Source: Oxyruncus cristatus
Lineage: Eukaryota > Chordata > Aves > Passeriformes > Cotingidae
Assembly (NCBI GenBank): GCA_013399855.1
Contig: VXAY01000169.1
Location: forward strand, 917,481-981,480
Direction: 5' to 3'
DNA length: 64,000 nt
Of this stretch, positions 13,560 through 23,525 are shown piece after piece (within the stretch, counting starts at the first letter, position 1; each line of letters begins with the position of its first letter). A program made the translations under genes and the position numbers. The notes below the pieces were generated by a model. The model ran no database searches. It had not been told where the DNA came from and was given only the letters and a program-made list of their open reading frames with translations.

Positions 13560-14455
13560 CATCTATCCTTTAAAAGCTTTGCAAATTCATCACATCCCGC
13601 AAAGCTTCTCATTGCAGAAGAAAAGAAATGGGGGTTTAGCTTATTTCGCTGGTAATAGCAGAAAATGGCCCATTGCAGCAAAGAATGTGTCCAAATAAGC
13701 CGTGAGCCATAGCCATCCTGCAGATAACATCCGGCTCATTTTAGAGCCCTGGAAGCACTCTACAGGTATCCACTATTGAAGCATCACTGTGCTTTAGATA
13801 AATGAGCTGCTTAAAGATAGCTGTCAGCAGAGACTGCTGAATAATGCCTTCATTTTATACATCGAGCTGTCCTCGAGTTATTGGGAACTACCTAAAGCCG
13901 GGAGCCTGACAGCAGAAAAATTGTCAGTGTGACAGTGGAAGAGCAGGACCCTGCCCCCGGGGCACCCACTGAGCTTCCAGCAGCATTTAAGAGCTTTTAT
14001 GACCTACACCCAGGTTTCTGCATTTATTAGTCTCCAATCATCATCCTTCTGTCAGTTTGCTTTAGTGGAACTGCGTCTTTGGTGCGTTCAGGTCACACCA
14101 CAGAGGGTTCCGCACTCTTACACGCTGTCCATACAAAAAGCCTGAATAAGCTGATTTTAAGCCTACCTAATGGCACATATTCTGATATATTATTACAACT
14201 ACAACACGCATTTATCAGTGAATGCTGCTTACCTCTGCCACGTTTCCTCTTCATCTTCCTTTGCTCAAATAAAAGAACCTTTAAGCCTTGAGGAACTACT
14301 ATATGTTATAGCATTACCTCTTCAGGGACAGAGAAAGCTCCTATTGTTTTTTCACATGTATTATTTAAGATGAAAAAACTTCTTTGTTATCTCAGTACTC
14401 TGGATTATTTTTTTTGGCTTTATATGATACATAACTACAACAATTATCTCACTTC
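13560..14455. promoter_or_regulatory. Candidate conserved non-coding / enhancer block
   Basis: AT-rich, CpG-poor, non-repetitive sequence with many developmental-type motifs (for example TAATGCCTTCATTTTATAC and AATCATCATCC) and no coding frame. Such texture is common in conserved non-coding elements of birds, but only alignment could show conservation. Confidence 0.25.
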
Positions 14456-14459
14456 AGCA

Positions 14460-14870
14460 ACTAGCCCTAGAGTACAGGCCCACCTTTGCCTGTTCCACCT
14501 CCTCATAAGCCCTTCCTGGGCCTCTGAGGGTCTTTATAAGCTTTGGTGGCCCTGACTGGCCTCAGCTGAGCATCCCCACCCACGGGCTGGGGCTCTATAT
14601 ACAAGGTCCACCTGGGGTGGCTCCTTCTTTCCCAAGTTCAGTTGCAGAGCCGATAGTCTCTACCTCGGTATACCCAGCCTGGCCTTAAATCCTGCTGCTC
14701 TGGGTGTAGTCAAACACGTTCAGCCTGGATGCTTTCCCCGGACCTGATTCCAACCTGTGGACTGACTTGCCAGCTGGACTTAGGACCCACCTCATCCCCA
14801 CAGAGCTGCCTGATGCCAGCACCCGATGCTTTCCACCTCCTAGAGTAGGTAAACCCTTATTTTTACATTC
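14460..14870 (+). other. Possible LTR-like or promoter-like segment with TATA box
   Basis: A pyrimidine-rich segment carries CTATATACAAGG at about 14593-14604 and is followed by a C/T-rich stretch of GGACCTGATTCCAACCTG type that resembles an LTR body. No ends, primer-binding site or target duplication could be set. It may be an old retroelement or simply unique DNA. Confidence 0.2.
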
Positions 14871-14919
14871 TCCTGTGAGCAATTTGTCATAATTTGTTGC
14901 CCTTGCTGGATGTTTTCCA

Positions 14920-15060
14920 CGGTCGAGGCGGTTCCCGCGTCTTTTCCTGGAGCGGGGCTGTCCGGTTATCCCGGCGTTCTCCCCGCGCAGCGGGAACCGC
15001 GGCAGAGCAGCGACTCCGTGGGGTCTGATGCCCCTCTGCACACGCACCTGGAGGGCAGGA
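14920..15060. other. Short CpG-rich segment next to the palindrome
   Basis: About 140 bp with many CpG dinucleotides and an internal inverted pair GCGGTTCCCG / CGGGAACCGC (near 14928 and 14991). No transcript evidence can be drawn from sequence. It lies just left of the perfect palindrome. Confidence 0.4.
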
Positions 15061-15125
15061 GGCACCCTTGGGATGCGTTTCCCACTTGAACTCCTGCAGC
15101 CAAGCGCTGGTGCCCTCCGTGGGAG

Positions 15126-15239
15126 CTCCAGCTGCTGATGGACGCCCCTAGGCTGAGCTGAAGGAAGCCCGGGTGGGATGCGCGCATCCCACCCGGGCTT
15201 CCTTCAGCTCAGCCTAGGGGCGTCCATCAGCAGCTGGAG
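15126..15239. repeat. Perfect 114-bp spacerless palindrome (57-bp arms)
   Basis: Bases 15126-15182 are the exact reverse complement of 15183-15239, with the axis between 15182 and 15183 inside GATGCG/CGCATC. Identity is 57 of 57 and there is no loop. The match stops at once outside both ends (15125 G against 15240 T). It could be a real cruciform-prone palindrome or an assembly/foldback artefact. Confidence 0.97.
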
Positions 15240-15499
15240 TGCGACAATGGGCGTCTCTCCTGCTTGCTGAGCGTTCCTCCCAGACAGATGCTCGTCAGCC
15301 CTCACGCTGGGGGCAGCTGAGCGATTTGGGAGAAGGGGTGTGTTGTCGGCCGGGGTGTATCACACCCCTGCTAGATACAGTTTACATGTGTGCGGTGGGG
15401 GGGAAAAAAACTTGTGACTACCCGCAGGGTGTTGCCTTTCTCAGGAGCCGTGAAGGATTTCTGTAGCTCCTCGAAAACGTCGGGAGTTTTAGTACTTAC

Positions 15500-15900
15500 C
15501 ATCAGCAAAAATTGGAGCGGAGTATCAACAGAGCACAGCTTTCAGAAACTCATTTTCTTTTTGCCTTTCAAGCTGACAATAGGATTTTAAGAAAAACTTT
15601 GAATAATGGATACACTTTTGAATAATGGATGTTTCACAGCCAAAGTCCCTTGACTTTTCTCTCCGTGCCTGAACGAGAAGCCTTTTAATTGCACAACTCG
15701 TGGCGAGGAGGTACAAAACGCTTTGTGTCTTGTGCTGCTGATTAACTGATGCATATGCTCCCATTAAACATTCAGAGAGGGCTGAGTGTATCCCAGCCCG
15801 AAGCTCTGTTATGCACGTTGGGTTTTTATCAGCTAAGGATCTGGCACGGATTGTTTTCTGCTTTTCATTTTCTCTGTCATGGCTGCTCATAATTTTCCTC
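15500..15900. promoter_or_regulatory. Candidate conserved non-coding block with duplicated TTGAATAATGGAT
   Basis: An AT-rich unique sequence in which TTGAATAATGGAT occurs twice about 20 bp apart (15598 and 15618), followed by an octamer-like TGATGCATATGCTCC near 15747. The texture suggests a regulatory element; conservation is untested. Confidence 0.28.
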
Positions 15901-15905
15901 TATTT

Positions 15906-15921
15906 TGTGTGTGTGTGTGTG
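15906..15921. repeat. (TG)n microsatellite
   Basis: About eight TG dinucleotides directly visible. Confidence 0.9.
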
Positions 15922-17739
15922 CGCCTTGGATCTTTCCCCCCTTCTAGGGAGGCATTTTTCCACACGGAGAGCTTGTGCCTTGTGCTCTGGGCCCGTGTGA
16001 TGTGGACTGAGGTCACCTTGTGAAGGGAAGAAGACTCCTGAGCTTAGACCACGGAATAAACTTTGTTTTCCAAAACAGCAGTGCCTTTTGATGAGAAATG
16101 GTGAACTGGTGCCCGTGCCAGGCTGGATGCTCTGCCGTGGTGGGATGAAGCAATTTAAGGCCCCTACAAACTGGCAGTGTGGGATGCAGGGAAGGAGAAT
16201 TAGCAGGAACACTGGTTGTCTGGGTCTTCCTTGCTCTTACTGCATCACGCTGCCGCCTGTCCCTGGAGCTGGCTCTTCTCCAACTTAATTCAGCTTTCAT
16301 GAAAGTTTAACTCCGCTGTGGATGGGAAAAGACAAGTCACCGTGCCCCTGAAAAATGTAAAGGGTGGGTTTGGGGTCAAAGCTTTTTTTTTTTGTCCTCA
16401 GTTTCCCCGGTTTTTGGTGCAGTGCCCAGCGCTTTGAGCGAGCCCAGATGGGCTCAGCAGAGCAAAGCCCTGCTGTGCTAGTGCTTCTCTAACTTCTGCC
16501 TGAGCATAAAAAACCCTCTTAAAACAAGAAGCTATGATCCCATCAGCCCCCCAGTTTTCTTTCCAACCGCAAATCCAGCCCAGGGAACAAGCCTCGGTGA
16601 ATAAATGCTGCTGGAGCCTGGCTCTGTCCTGCTCCCAGCCCTCTGTGTTCTGCTTGTGGGATGCTGGAGCTCAGTTTGTAGAGGGAAATAGTGTCAGTCT
16701 GGGCTATTTTAAGTTACAGAAAGCCTATGGAGGCAGCTTGGGGTGGCACAGAGGGGCTCCCTGCTATCAGGCTTTTCTCTTTCATGTACAGGTGTTGGGG
16801 ATTCTTGCCTGTGCACACCATGGGAGGCTGCCAGCCAGGAATCTGGCTTTGAACAGAGCTCATTCTCTCTCAATTTTGCAGCTTCTTGCCTTAGAGGACA
16901 AGTGCAATTTAGCTTTATTTCGCCAAATTTGACATGACTTGAGACTGTGATTTACTGGCCTTGGAGGATACGGTATGTGTAACTGTGGAGGGCATAAGTG
17001 GCTTTTCATGGTAGAGGAGTCATAAATTGAGATGAAAAAAAATGAGGGAAACGTTACTGTCCAACTTTACAAGGTAGCAGTGGGACCAGGACACAGCCGG
17101 GCCATCTGTAACTGTCACGGGCCTTTATTGTCCCTGATTGTGGGTAATAAAGCTCCTGAATGCGCTCAAATGTGAAGGCAACCGGCGCTCAAGTGTCTGA
17201 AAAGACACAAGATGGCAATGTTTTCAAAAGGACACCCTTGGAGTGTCTCGGGGCTAAAGAGTTCCAAGCGATCCGGCTTTCCTTGCTCCGGCACTTGGAG
17301 ACCTCGGGGAGAGGGTCTGTGTCCGGGTTGCTCCCTCTGTGGCCCCCCAGTAAAGGAGCCTGAGGAGGAAATCTCCAAGGGCATCAGCACGAGGAGGGCA
17401 GAGCTCAGCATCCCTTCCCTGCTCCTTCGTGCCACAGGCACCGGGAGGTGCAGGAGTTGAACCCACTGGGGCTTGTTTTGACCTCTGCATCCCCCTCTTT
17501 GCCCTCTGTCCCCTCCGACGGGTGCAGATCCAGGGAGACGTTTCACACAGCAAGGAGATTTTGGACAGGGAATAACAACCTCCTCCTGTGTCACTTTTGT
17601 GTTTTGTTTTTTGCTCGATGCCACAGGAAGAGCTGCAGAATTCGTCTCGCTTAAAAATTAATTTCCCCTGGTTGAGCAGGGGGTGGTGTGGGGCGGGGGG
17701 GAAGGATTACCTCTGCCTGCTTTTCTGCGCTCGCCCGAC

Positions 17740-17955
17740 GAATATTTCCAGGTCTCTTGGTTTTATATGTTAATTTCCAGCTTATAGGTTGTAAGGCATC
17801 ACAACGTGGCAAGGCGACACAGGGGTGGTGTGACAGTTTCCAGGCTGCTCCGTGCTCGTTTTGTCTGCAAATGGTTGGATTTGCAATGTGTAATGATCTC
17901 TGTAAGGCAGTTAGAAGCGAGATAAACATCAATTTTATGGCTGGGAAAACATAAG
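17740..17955. promoter_or_regulatory. Candidate conserved non-coding block
   Basis: Unique, moderately AT-rich DNA with motifs such as AACATCAATTTTATGG and TGCAAATGG (octamer-like). No coding frame and no repeat. Confidence 0.22.
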
Positions 17956-18251
17956 GGGTGTCGCACAGGAAAACGAGAGGATCTGAATACTGAAAACTCT
18001 CCGACCTCCTCAAGGCTCTGTTGGGTTTAGCTCCCGAATGTCCAAGGGCCCTTCTGCATTCCCAAACCCTTCCCGTGGTGGGTCCAGCCAGGTGAGGTGC
18101 TGCAGAGCCTTTTCCTTTAGGGGTGGGGGATGCAAATAGCAAGAACTTGGTATTCACAGCCAGGAGTTAAGAGCGAAGTGGGAACAAAGCAAGGCGAAGG
18201 CTAGGAAGTTTTTTGGGGATCTGCTTTGTAACACGAGCTCATGCAGGAGGC

Positions 18252-18278
18252 GGGGGGGGTGTGTGTGTGTGTGTGTGT
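18252..18278. repeat. G8 run followed by (GT)n microsatellite
   Basis: Eight G followed by about ten GT units. Confidence 0.9.
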
Positions 18279-18803
18279 CATTATTTTGCTGCAGCCAGAC
18301 CAGGAATGTGCTTTGATTTTCACAAATAACAGCTTTTTTGCAGCTCTGTTTCCTCACCAGATACAACACCGGGTATAAAATGCTTTTTCTTATTATGCTG
18401 AATGCCTCCGGAACGCCATTAATATTCTTGCCTAAGTCTCCAAAAAATTAATAGGCGTGTCTGGAAGCTGCCGTGTGTGTGCAGGAGGGTGGTGGGGAGG
18501 GACAGATTAGTCCATCCGAGCTGGAAACCACCTCACGGGGGCGGGGAGAAAGGTGCAGAACCGTCGGTGGGAACTTCAGCTCACGACCTGCGGGAGGATG
18601 TGGAGCGATGGCTGGATCACATCCAGGTGGGGGTGCTAATGCCGTGGCTGGCAGGTGGGAGCAGACCCCCATCTCCGCTGCTTTAGGAGCCACCCCCTCC
18701 CTCCCAGTGGGATGTCCCTGGCCCGGGAAGCTCCAAATGCCACCGCCGACTGGAGCAGGAGCTCCCCGCCGCTCCTTCCCTGTGAGCCTGGGAGGGGTGA
18801 TCA

Positions 18804-18823
18804 AGCTAATTAGCTAATTAGCT
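18804..18823. promoter_or_regulatory. Perfect 20-bp homeodomain palindrome
   Basis: AGCTAATTAGCTAATTAGCT is perfectly self-complementary and holds two TAATTA cores spaced 8 bp apart, followed directly by GTCA (with the last bases forming AGCTGTCA, a TGIF/MEIS-like half). Such paired sites bind homodimers or heterodimers of paired/LIM-type homeodomain proteins. Function here is inferred. Confidence 0.45.
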
Positions 18824-19084
18824 GTCATTCAGACTGATTGAGGATGAGGGCTCTCCCCATGCTGGTGCAGGTGCTCAGCCTGTCTGGGAACCGGAGTCCT
18901 GGGTTTCTTGGGTGGTTTTGGTTTTCTTGGTCTGTGTGACATGTCAAACAACATCCTGAATGCTGGCAGTGCATTCAGGGCTGATGTTTCTGCTGTATAG
19001 AATGTTCAAGAAGAGCTTTCACAGTTCATGTAGCTCGTTTGCTGCTTGCATTTCTGCCCTGCATGATTCTCAAGACATCTCCAC

Positions 19085-19131
19085 AAAAAAAAAAAAAAGT
19101 GAGGGTTGTTTTTTTTTTTTTTTTTTTTTTT
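19085..19131. repeat. A14 tract and T23 tract 10 bp apart
   Basis: A run at 19085-19098 and T run at 19109-19131 form an inverted homopolymer pair, able to fold in single strands. Confidence 0.9.
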
Positions 19132-20035
19132 GACATATACATCTCTCACATTTCTGGAGGGCTAAAAGCTGAGAGATGAACAAAGCTTCCTATCACTGCT
19201 GCTTAAAAAAAAAATCTTGTCTCAGAACCAATTAGAAGCAACATAAATCACCTCAAAATAGCTTCGGATTCTGAAGCCACCTGGATTTCCAGTCTTAGGT
19301 TACAAAGGTTTTGGATGAGATTGGGTTTGGTGTGGGGGGTGAGGGGGGCAGGGGACTGACCCGAGAGTCTGGGGCTGTCTGTGATCAGGGCCCCAGTGAT
19401 CTGCACAAACACCTGAAGGGCACGAAGAAAAATGTTTTCCACCTAATCTTGTTACTGTGACAACACCAGTGAAACCCTTTAAAGCCGAAAAAATGCGATG
19501 TTTTGAAGCGATAGTGGTGTCCCTTCAGCTCTGTGACAAATGCTATCTGTAGCGTGTGCTGCCTGCGTCACACTGGCCCGGCGAGCTCGGTGGCAGTCCT
19601 AGGGCACGGGGCTTGGCTTTCCAAGAAAGCTACAGATCCTTTAAAACAGTGATTTCTTGGCCAGAAGCGATGCAGTTAAAGGGTTATCCTTTTCTATCCC
19701 TCTTTCTAGCCCATCAGATCCTTTTATCTCTGTTTTTCCGTCTGTCACTTTTCATTCCCCGGCTCCATCCTCTGGGTCTCCTCTTCCAGCACACTTCCCT
19801 CTTTCTGCCTTTAAATCAGTGTTCCCCTCCTGTCCATTTTAAACGACTTCTGCTCAAAGCTTGATGTTGCTGATAGCAGTTCTTGACTCTTCCCCTAGCA
19901 CGGACCAGAACAGAGCTTCCACCCATCTCAATCACAAGCATCACAAGTTGCAGCTGCTTTTATGCAAGTTAAGCTCCCAAATCTTCCTTGCAATCCAAAT
20001 CCCCCGGGGTTAGGCTGGCAACAGCAGCCTGAGGA

Positions 20036-20295
20036 TCACAGAGCTGGAGTAGTTTGGGTTGGAAGGGATCTTTAAAGGTCATCTAGTCCAACGCCCCTTG
20101 AAATGAGTGGGGACATCTTCGACCAGACCAGGTTGCTCCAAGCCCTGCCAACCTAACCTGGAACACTTCCAGGGATGGGGCATCCCCAGCTTCTCTGGGC
20201 AACCTGTGCCAGTGTTTTACCACCCTCATTGTAAAAAAACTTCTTCCTTTTATCTAATTGAAGTCGACCCTCCTTATCAACATCTTTGTGTGATG
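20036..20295 (-). mobile_element. CR1 LINE 3' fragment
   Basis: Reverse-oriented CR1: GGTTGGAAGGGATCTTTAAA, then CAGGTTGCTCCAAGCCCTG, TCTGGGCAACCTGTGCCAG and a degraded 5' part. Confidence 0.93.
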
Positions 20296-21345
20296 CTGAT
20301 TGAACCCTGCAGGTTCCTGGTGTAGATTTGTCTTCTTGCTAGAAAACAGGGTGGAAACATCTTGGTTGGTCACCTCTTGGCTAAAACCCTAAAACTCTTA
20401 GCCAGAAACCGAGTGGAATTATGATATTTAGGTTTATATGTGTAAAATATCATATCTATTTACATACTTTAGAAATGGGTTTCTCGAGGTCTCCAGGGAT
20501 ACTTTCTAGCTTTGCCCCGAGGCCTGATCTCTCCGTAACGGACCTTTCTCTTCATTCCAAACCTCCCAAAGTTTCGAAGGGCGGCTGTGAAATGGAGAGG
20601 AGAAGATTAATTTCATTCTACCGCAGCAGCTCAGCACCATGAAGGCAGCACTTCCCTGGTTTGTGTTTCTCCCAGTCGGATCTCGGGATGGCTGAGTGCT
20701 AAGGATATTTTTTATTTTTTTTTTTTTTTTCCCACTTGTAATCTTGAATTCTGCAGAGACCAAGCGCTTATTTCTTAGGATCACCAGGGGAAATTCCGCG
20801 GCTCTCCCGGTAGGGTGGAGATTTCAAGGTCTGAAGCTGTAATATGTGTGTAGTCTTCCAACATCATTAAAAGAGGGGTTTTCTGACGGAGCCGCCGCGA
20901 TCCCAAATCCATCTTTGCTGTGGTGGCACGGCGGAGGTAATTTGGAGGTGTTGGAAAAGAAGGGGAAAGTGGCACATCACTAAACTGCTGGGTGGCAGAT
21001 GGAGGATCTTATAAGTAGCTTTTACTGCAGTTTTCTGTGGTGCCATTGCCTTAATTTAGTACTGTTTTTTTTGTTTTTTTCCCTTCAGTTTTTAAGCTGC
21101 CTGGGTGAATTTGGAAGAGGGTGTCCAGGCAGGAATCCCCAGCCACTTGTACAGCAAGGCCATTATAGTGCCATGATGAGCTAGATGAGGCAGGGCTGGA
21201 GTGGATGCAGCTCTATCCCTGGGCAGCATATGGTGGGATGGATGTTTTTCGCTTTTCTTGTGCCTGGGTCTGAATTAAACTAACAACTAACAACCAGAAG
21301 GTTTTATTTATTATTTAGGAAATGTGAGGATTTGTAGGGGAGCGT
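20296..21345. other. No gene seen
   Basis: Unique sequence with a T run at 20715-20730 and no supported exon. Confidence 0.55.
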
Positions 21346-21347
21346 AA

Positions 21348-21605
21348 TTCATAGAATTATAGAATGGTTTGGGTTGCAAGAGACCTTAAAGCCCATCCAG
21401 TTCCACCCCCTGCCATGGGCAGGGACACCTTCCACTAGCCCAGGTTGCTCCAAGCCTTGTCCAACCTGGCCTTGGACACTTCCAGGGATGGGGCAACCTG
21501 TGCCAGGGCCTCCCCACCCTCCCAGGGAAGGATTTCCTCTTACCATCTTATCTAAATCTCTGCTCTTTCAGTTTAGAACCGTTCCCCTTTGTCCTGTCAC
21601 TATCT
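21348..21605 (-). mobile_element. CR1 LINE 3' fragment just upstream of SEC16B
   Basis: Reverse-oriented CR1 beginning ATAGAATTATAGAATGGTTT and containing TGCCATGGGCAGGGACACCT and GTTCCCCTTTGTCCTGTCAC. It ends about 100 bp before the CpG-rich promoter segment. Confidence 0.95.
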
Positions 21606-21659
21606 GCCCGGACTTTACCTCGTGACATTGAAACAACTCCGCAGCAGAAATATCCGTCC

Positions 21660-21906
21660 TTTTTTTTCTGAGCCTGGAGGGCTGTGTGCTCCTTCTCTCG
21701 GGTGAGAGGAGTCCCAAGGGGCGGAGAAGGTGACCCTCAGGATGCAGCGGCGGTGGCAGATCTCCCGGGAGCCGAGCGAGCGGCCGCTCCGGGGCGGAGG
21801 AGCCGGGGCTGCCCTTTGGCCCCGCGCCGGCCGCCGGCCCATGTGGCATTGGACTTTGGAAGTGGCAACAGGGAGTGGAAGGAGAGCCCCAGCGGCCTCT
21901 AAGCAG
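21660..21906 (+). promoter_or_regulatory. SEC16B: CpG-rich promoter / probable 5' non-coding exon of SEC16B
   Basis: This GC- and CpG-rich stretch is densest at 21715-21845. It sits 1.3 kb upstream of the exon that carries the SEC16B start codon, and that exon opens with a good 3' splice site, so at least one upstream non-coding exon must exist. Possible 5' splice sites are GTGAGA at 21700 and GTGTGT at 21907. No TATA box is evident. The exon edges and start site are inferred. Confidence 0.5.
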
Positions 21907-22675
21907 GTGTGTGTGGCTGCTCTGGGGGGTGGGTGGTGGTGGGAAACCTCTGGCTGAAAACAGGGCGGGGGGCCCTCAGTGGGACTGAAATGATGTTTAT
22001 GCCTGGGGACTATTTAGGGCAAGGATTCACCCGGATTTCACCCAGAAGGGCACAAACTGAGCCACCTCTGTTCAGACCTGCGTGTCCTCCAGACCTGAAA
22101 TTGCCACAGAGTGCCTTAGAATTTGAGTGAGAGGGGTGAGGAGGGGTTCAGGCAGTGTGTGACCATCTGCCCGTGTTGGGGAGGCTTGCAGTGATGGGGG
22201 CAGTTCGGGTACCAATGCTGTGAGAGGAGATGTGGGGGCTTGAGGGTGACAACCCCCCTTCCCCCCCGGCAGCTGGAGCTTCACTCGTGTGCTGACCTGG
22301 GTTCTTAGAATTTCCTCTTCTGCGTGGGACTGTTATAATTAACAATTAATTCTGGTGTCCGCTGGGAATTCTTTCTGAACCTGAAAGGCAGGAGGAGAAA
22401 TCTCTGTTTCTATCCCATCCCATCGCTCACAACAGCAAAGCTCCGCTTCTCCCCGCCCCTGTCCGTACCCATTTCTGTGCACACAACTCCTTGTCCTGCT
22501 CAGAGCTGTGCCAATATCCCTTCCCTACCACGGAAGAAATGGGGTTTCACTGCTCTGTCACAGAGATGAGGGTGATTTCTCACCTGGCTGGGAGGCCTGG
22601 GAGTGGTGGTGCTTTGCAACTGGGAATGCAGGAGGATCCTGCCTGGATGCCACCTTTCTAAGGGGGCTTTAGGAG

Positions 22676-22975
22676 CAAGATGGGGACGAACTGCGTAGCA
22701 GGGCCTGTAGCAATACGACAAGGGGCAGTGGGTTTAAACTGAAAGAGCAGAGATTTAGATGAGGTATTAGGAGGAAATTGTTTCCTGTGAGGGTGGGCAG
22801 GCCCTGGCACAGGTTGCCCAGAGAAGCTGTGGATGCCCCACCCGTGGAAGTGTCCAAGGCCAGGTTGGATGGGGCTGAGCAACCCCGGGATAGTGGAAGG
22901 TGTCCCTGCCCGTGGCAGGGGGGTGAGATGAGATGATCTCTCAGGTCTTTTCCAACCCAAACCATTCTGGGGTTC
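22676..22975 (+). mobile_element. CR1 LINE 3' fragment in SEC16B intron 1
   Basis: Forward-oriented CR1 from GGGCCTGTAGCAATACGACA through AGGTTGCCCAGAGAAGCTGT to CCAAACCATTCTGGGGTTC. Confidence 0.95.
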
Positions 22976-23191
22976 AAAAATGGCCCATTTAATGCTGGTG
23001 TTTTATAGGGACTTTCAGGTCAAGGCAGATGTGGAGATGGCTTTTCCTTGCCTCTGGGCACCTTGGAAAGGATGCTGGTTTTCCACCACTCCCAAAAGCA
23101 GAGAGTAGGTGCCGACAGGCTTCTACTACGGGGGACTCTGAGGGGAGCGGAAAGCTGCTGATCAAACACGCTGTGACTTTTTCCCTCGCAG

Positions 23192-23525
23192 GCCACTAAA
23201 GCCATTTGGGACTTCAGCTCCCCAAAACAGCAGAGGATCTTGCTGGCAAGCCTGTGATGGACCCCCGGGCCCCTGCCCGGGCCCCCCAGCCCCGGGAGAG
23301 GCCTCCGGCCTGGGGGGCTTGGGGAGAGGGGCACCACGGCCCCCCGTCCCCGCTCCGGCGGCAGCTCCTCCGCGCAGGGCACTCCCCTCGCCCCGGCTCC
23401 TGGGACGGGAGCCGCGTCCCGGGACAGCGCTGGGAGCAGGGACACCCCCCGCGCAGGGACACCCGCGGACCGGCCTCCGGGGCTGAGCGCTTGGACAGCC
23501 CCTACCCCGGCCGGCCGCGCTCCAG
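23192..23525 (+). CDS. SEC16B: SEC16B exon 2: 5'UTR end, start codon, residues 1-90
   Basis: The acceptor is TTTTTCCCTCGCAG and the donor is CTCCAG/GTGAGA. The first 65 nt are 5'UTR and contain an in-frame TAA at 23197. Translation begins at 23257 with [20 protein letters not shown], which resembles the start of mammalian SEC16B (APQ-R and GHH-P spacing). The exon is extremely GC/CpG-rich and Pro/Arg/Gly-rich. It leaves two nucleotides (AG) for the next exon. It also produces a long antisense open frame that is only a composition shadow. Confidence 0.85.

Larger units (their letters stand above)
9645..14455. other. Intergenic stretch, no gene seen
   Basis: No exon series, RNA gene or recognisable protein. 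It contains a CR1 fragment at 11547-11790, a C11 run at 12371-12381, and toward its end an AT-rich, unrepeated block (13560-14455) described separately. Confidence 0.6.
15240..20030. other. Intergenic stretch with candidate regulatory blocks, no gene seen
   Basis: No coding chain on either strand. It contains simple repeats at 15906-15921, 18252-18278, 19085-19098 and 19109-19131, the homeodomain palindrome at 18804-18823 and AT-rich blocks that may be conserved. Confidence 0.6.

Noticed and set aside
1..23000. RASAL2 coding exons expected upstream by mammalian synteny
   Set aside because: I compared what I remember of the N-terminal RASAL2 sequences with the minus-strand frames and saw no match.
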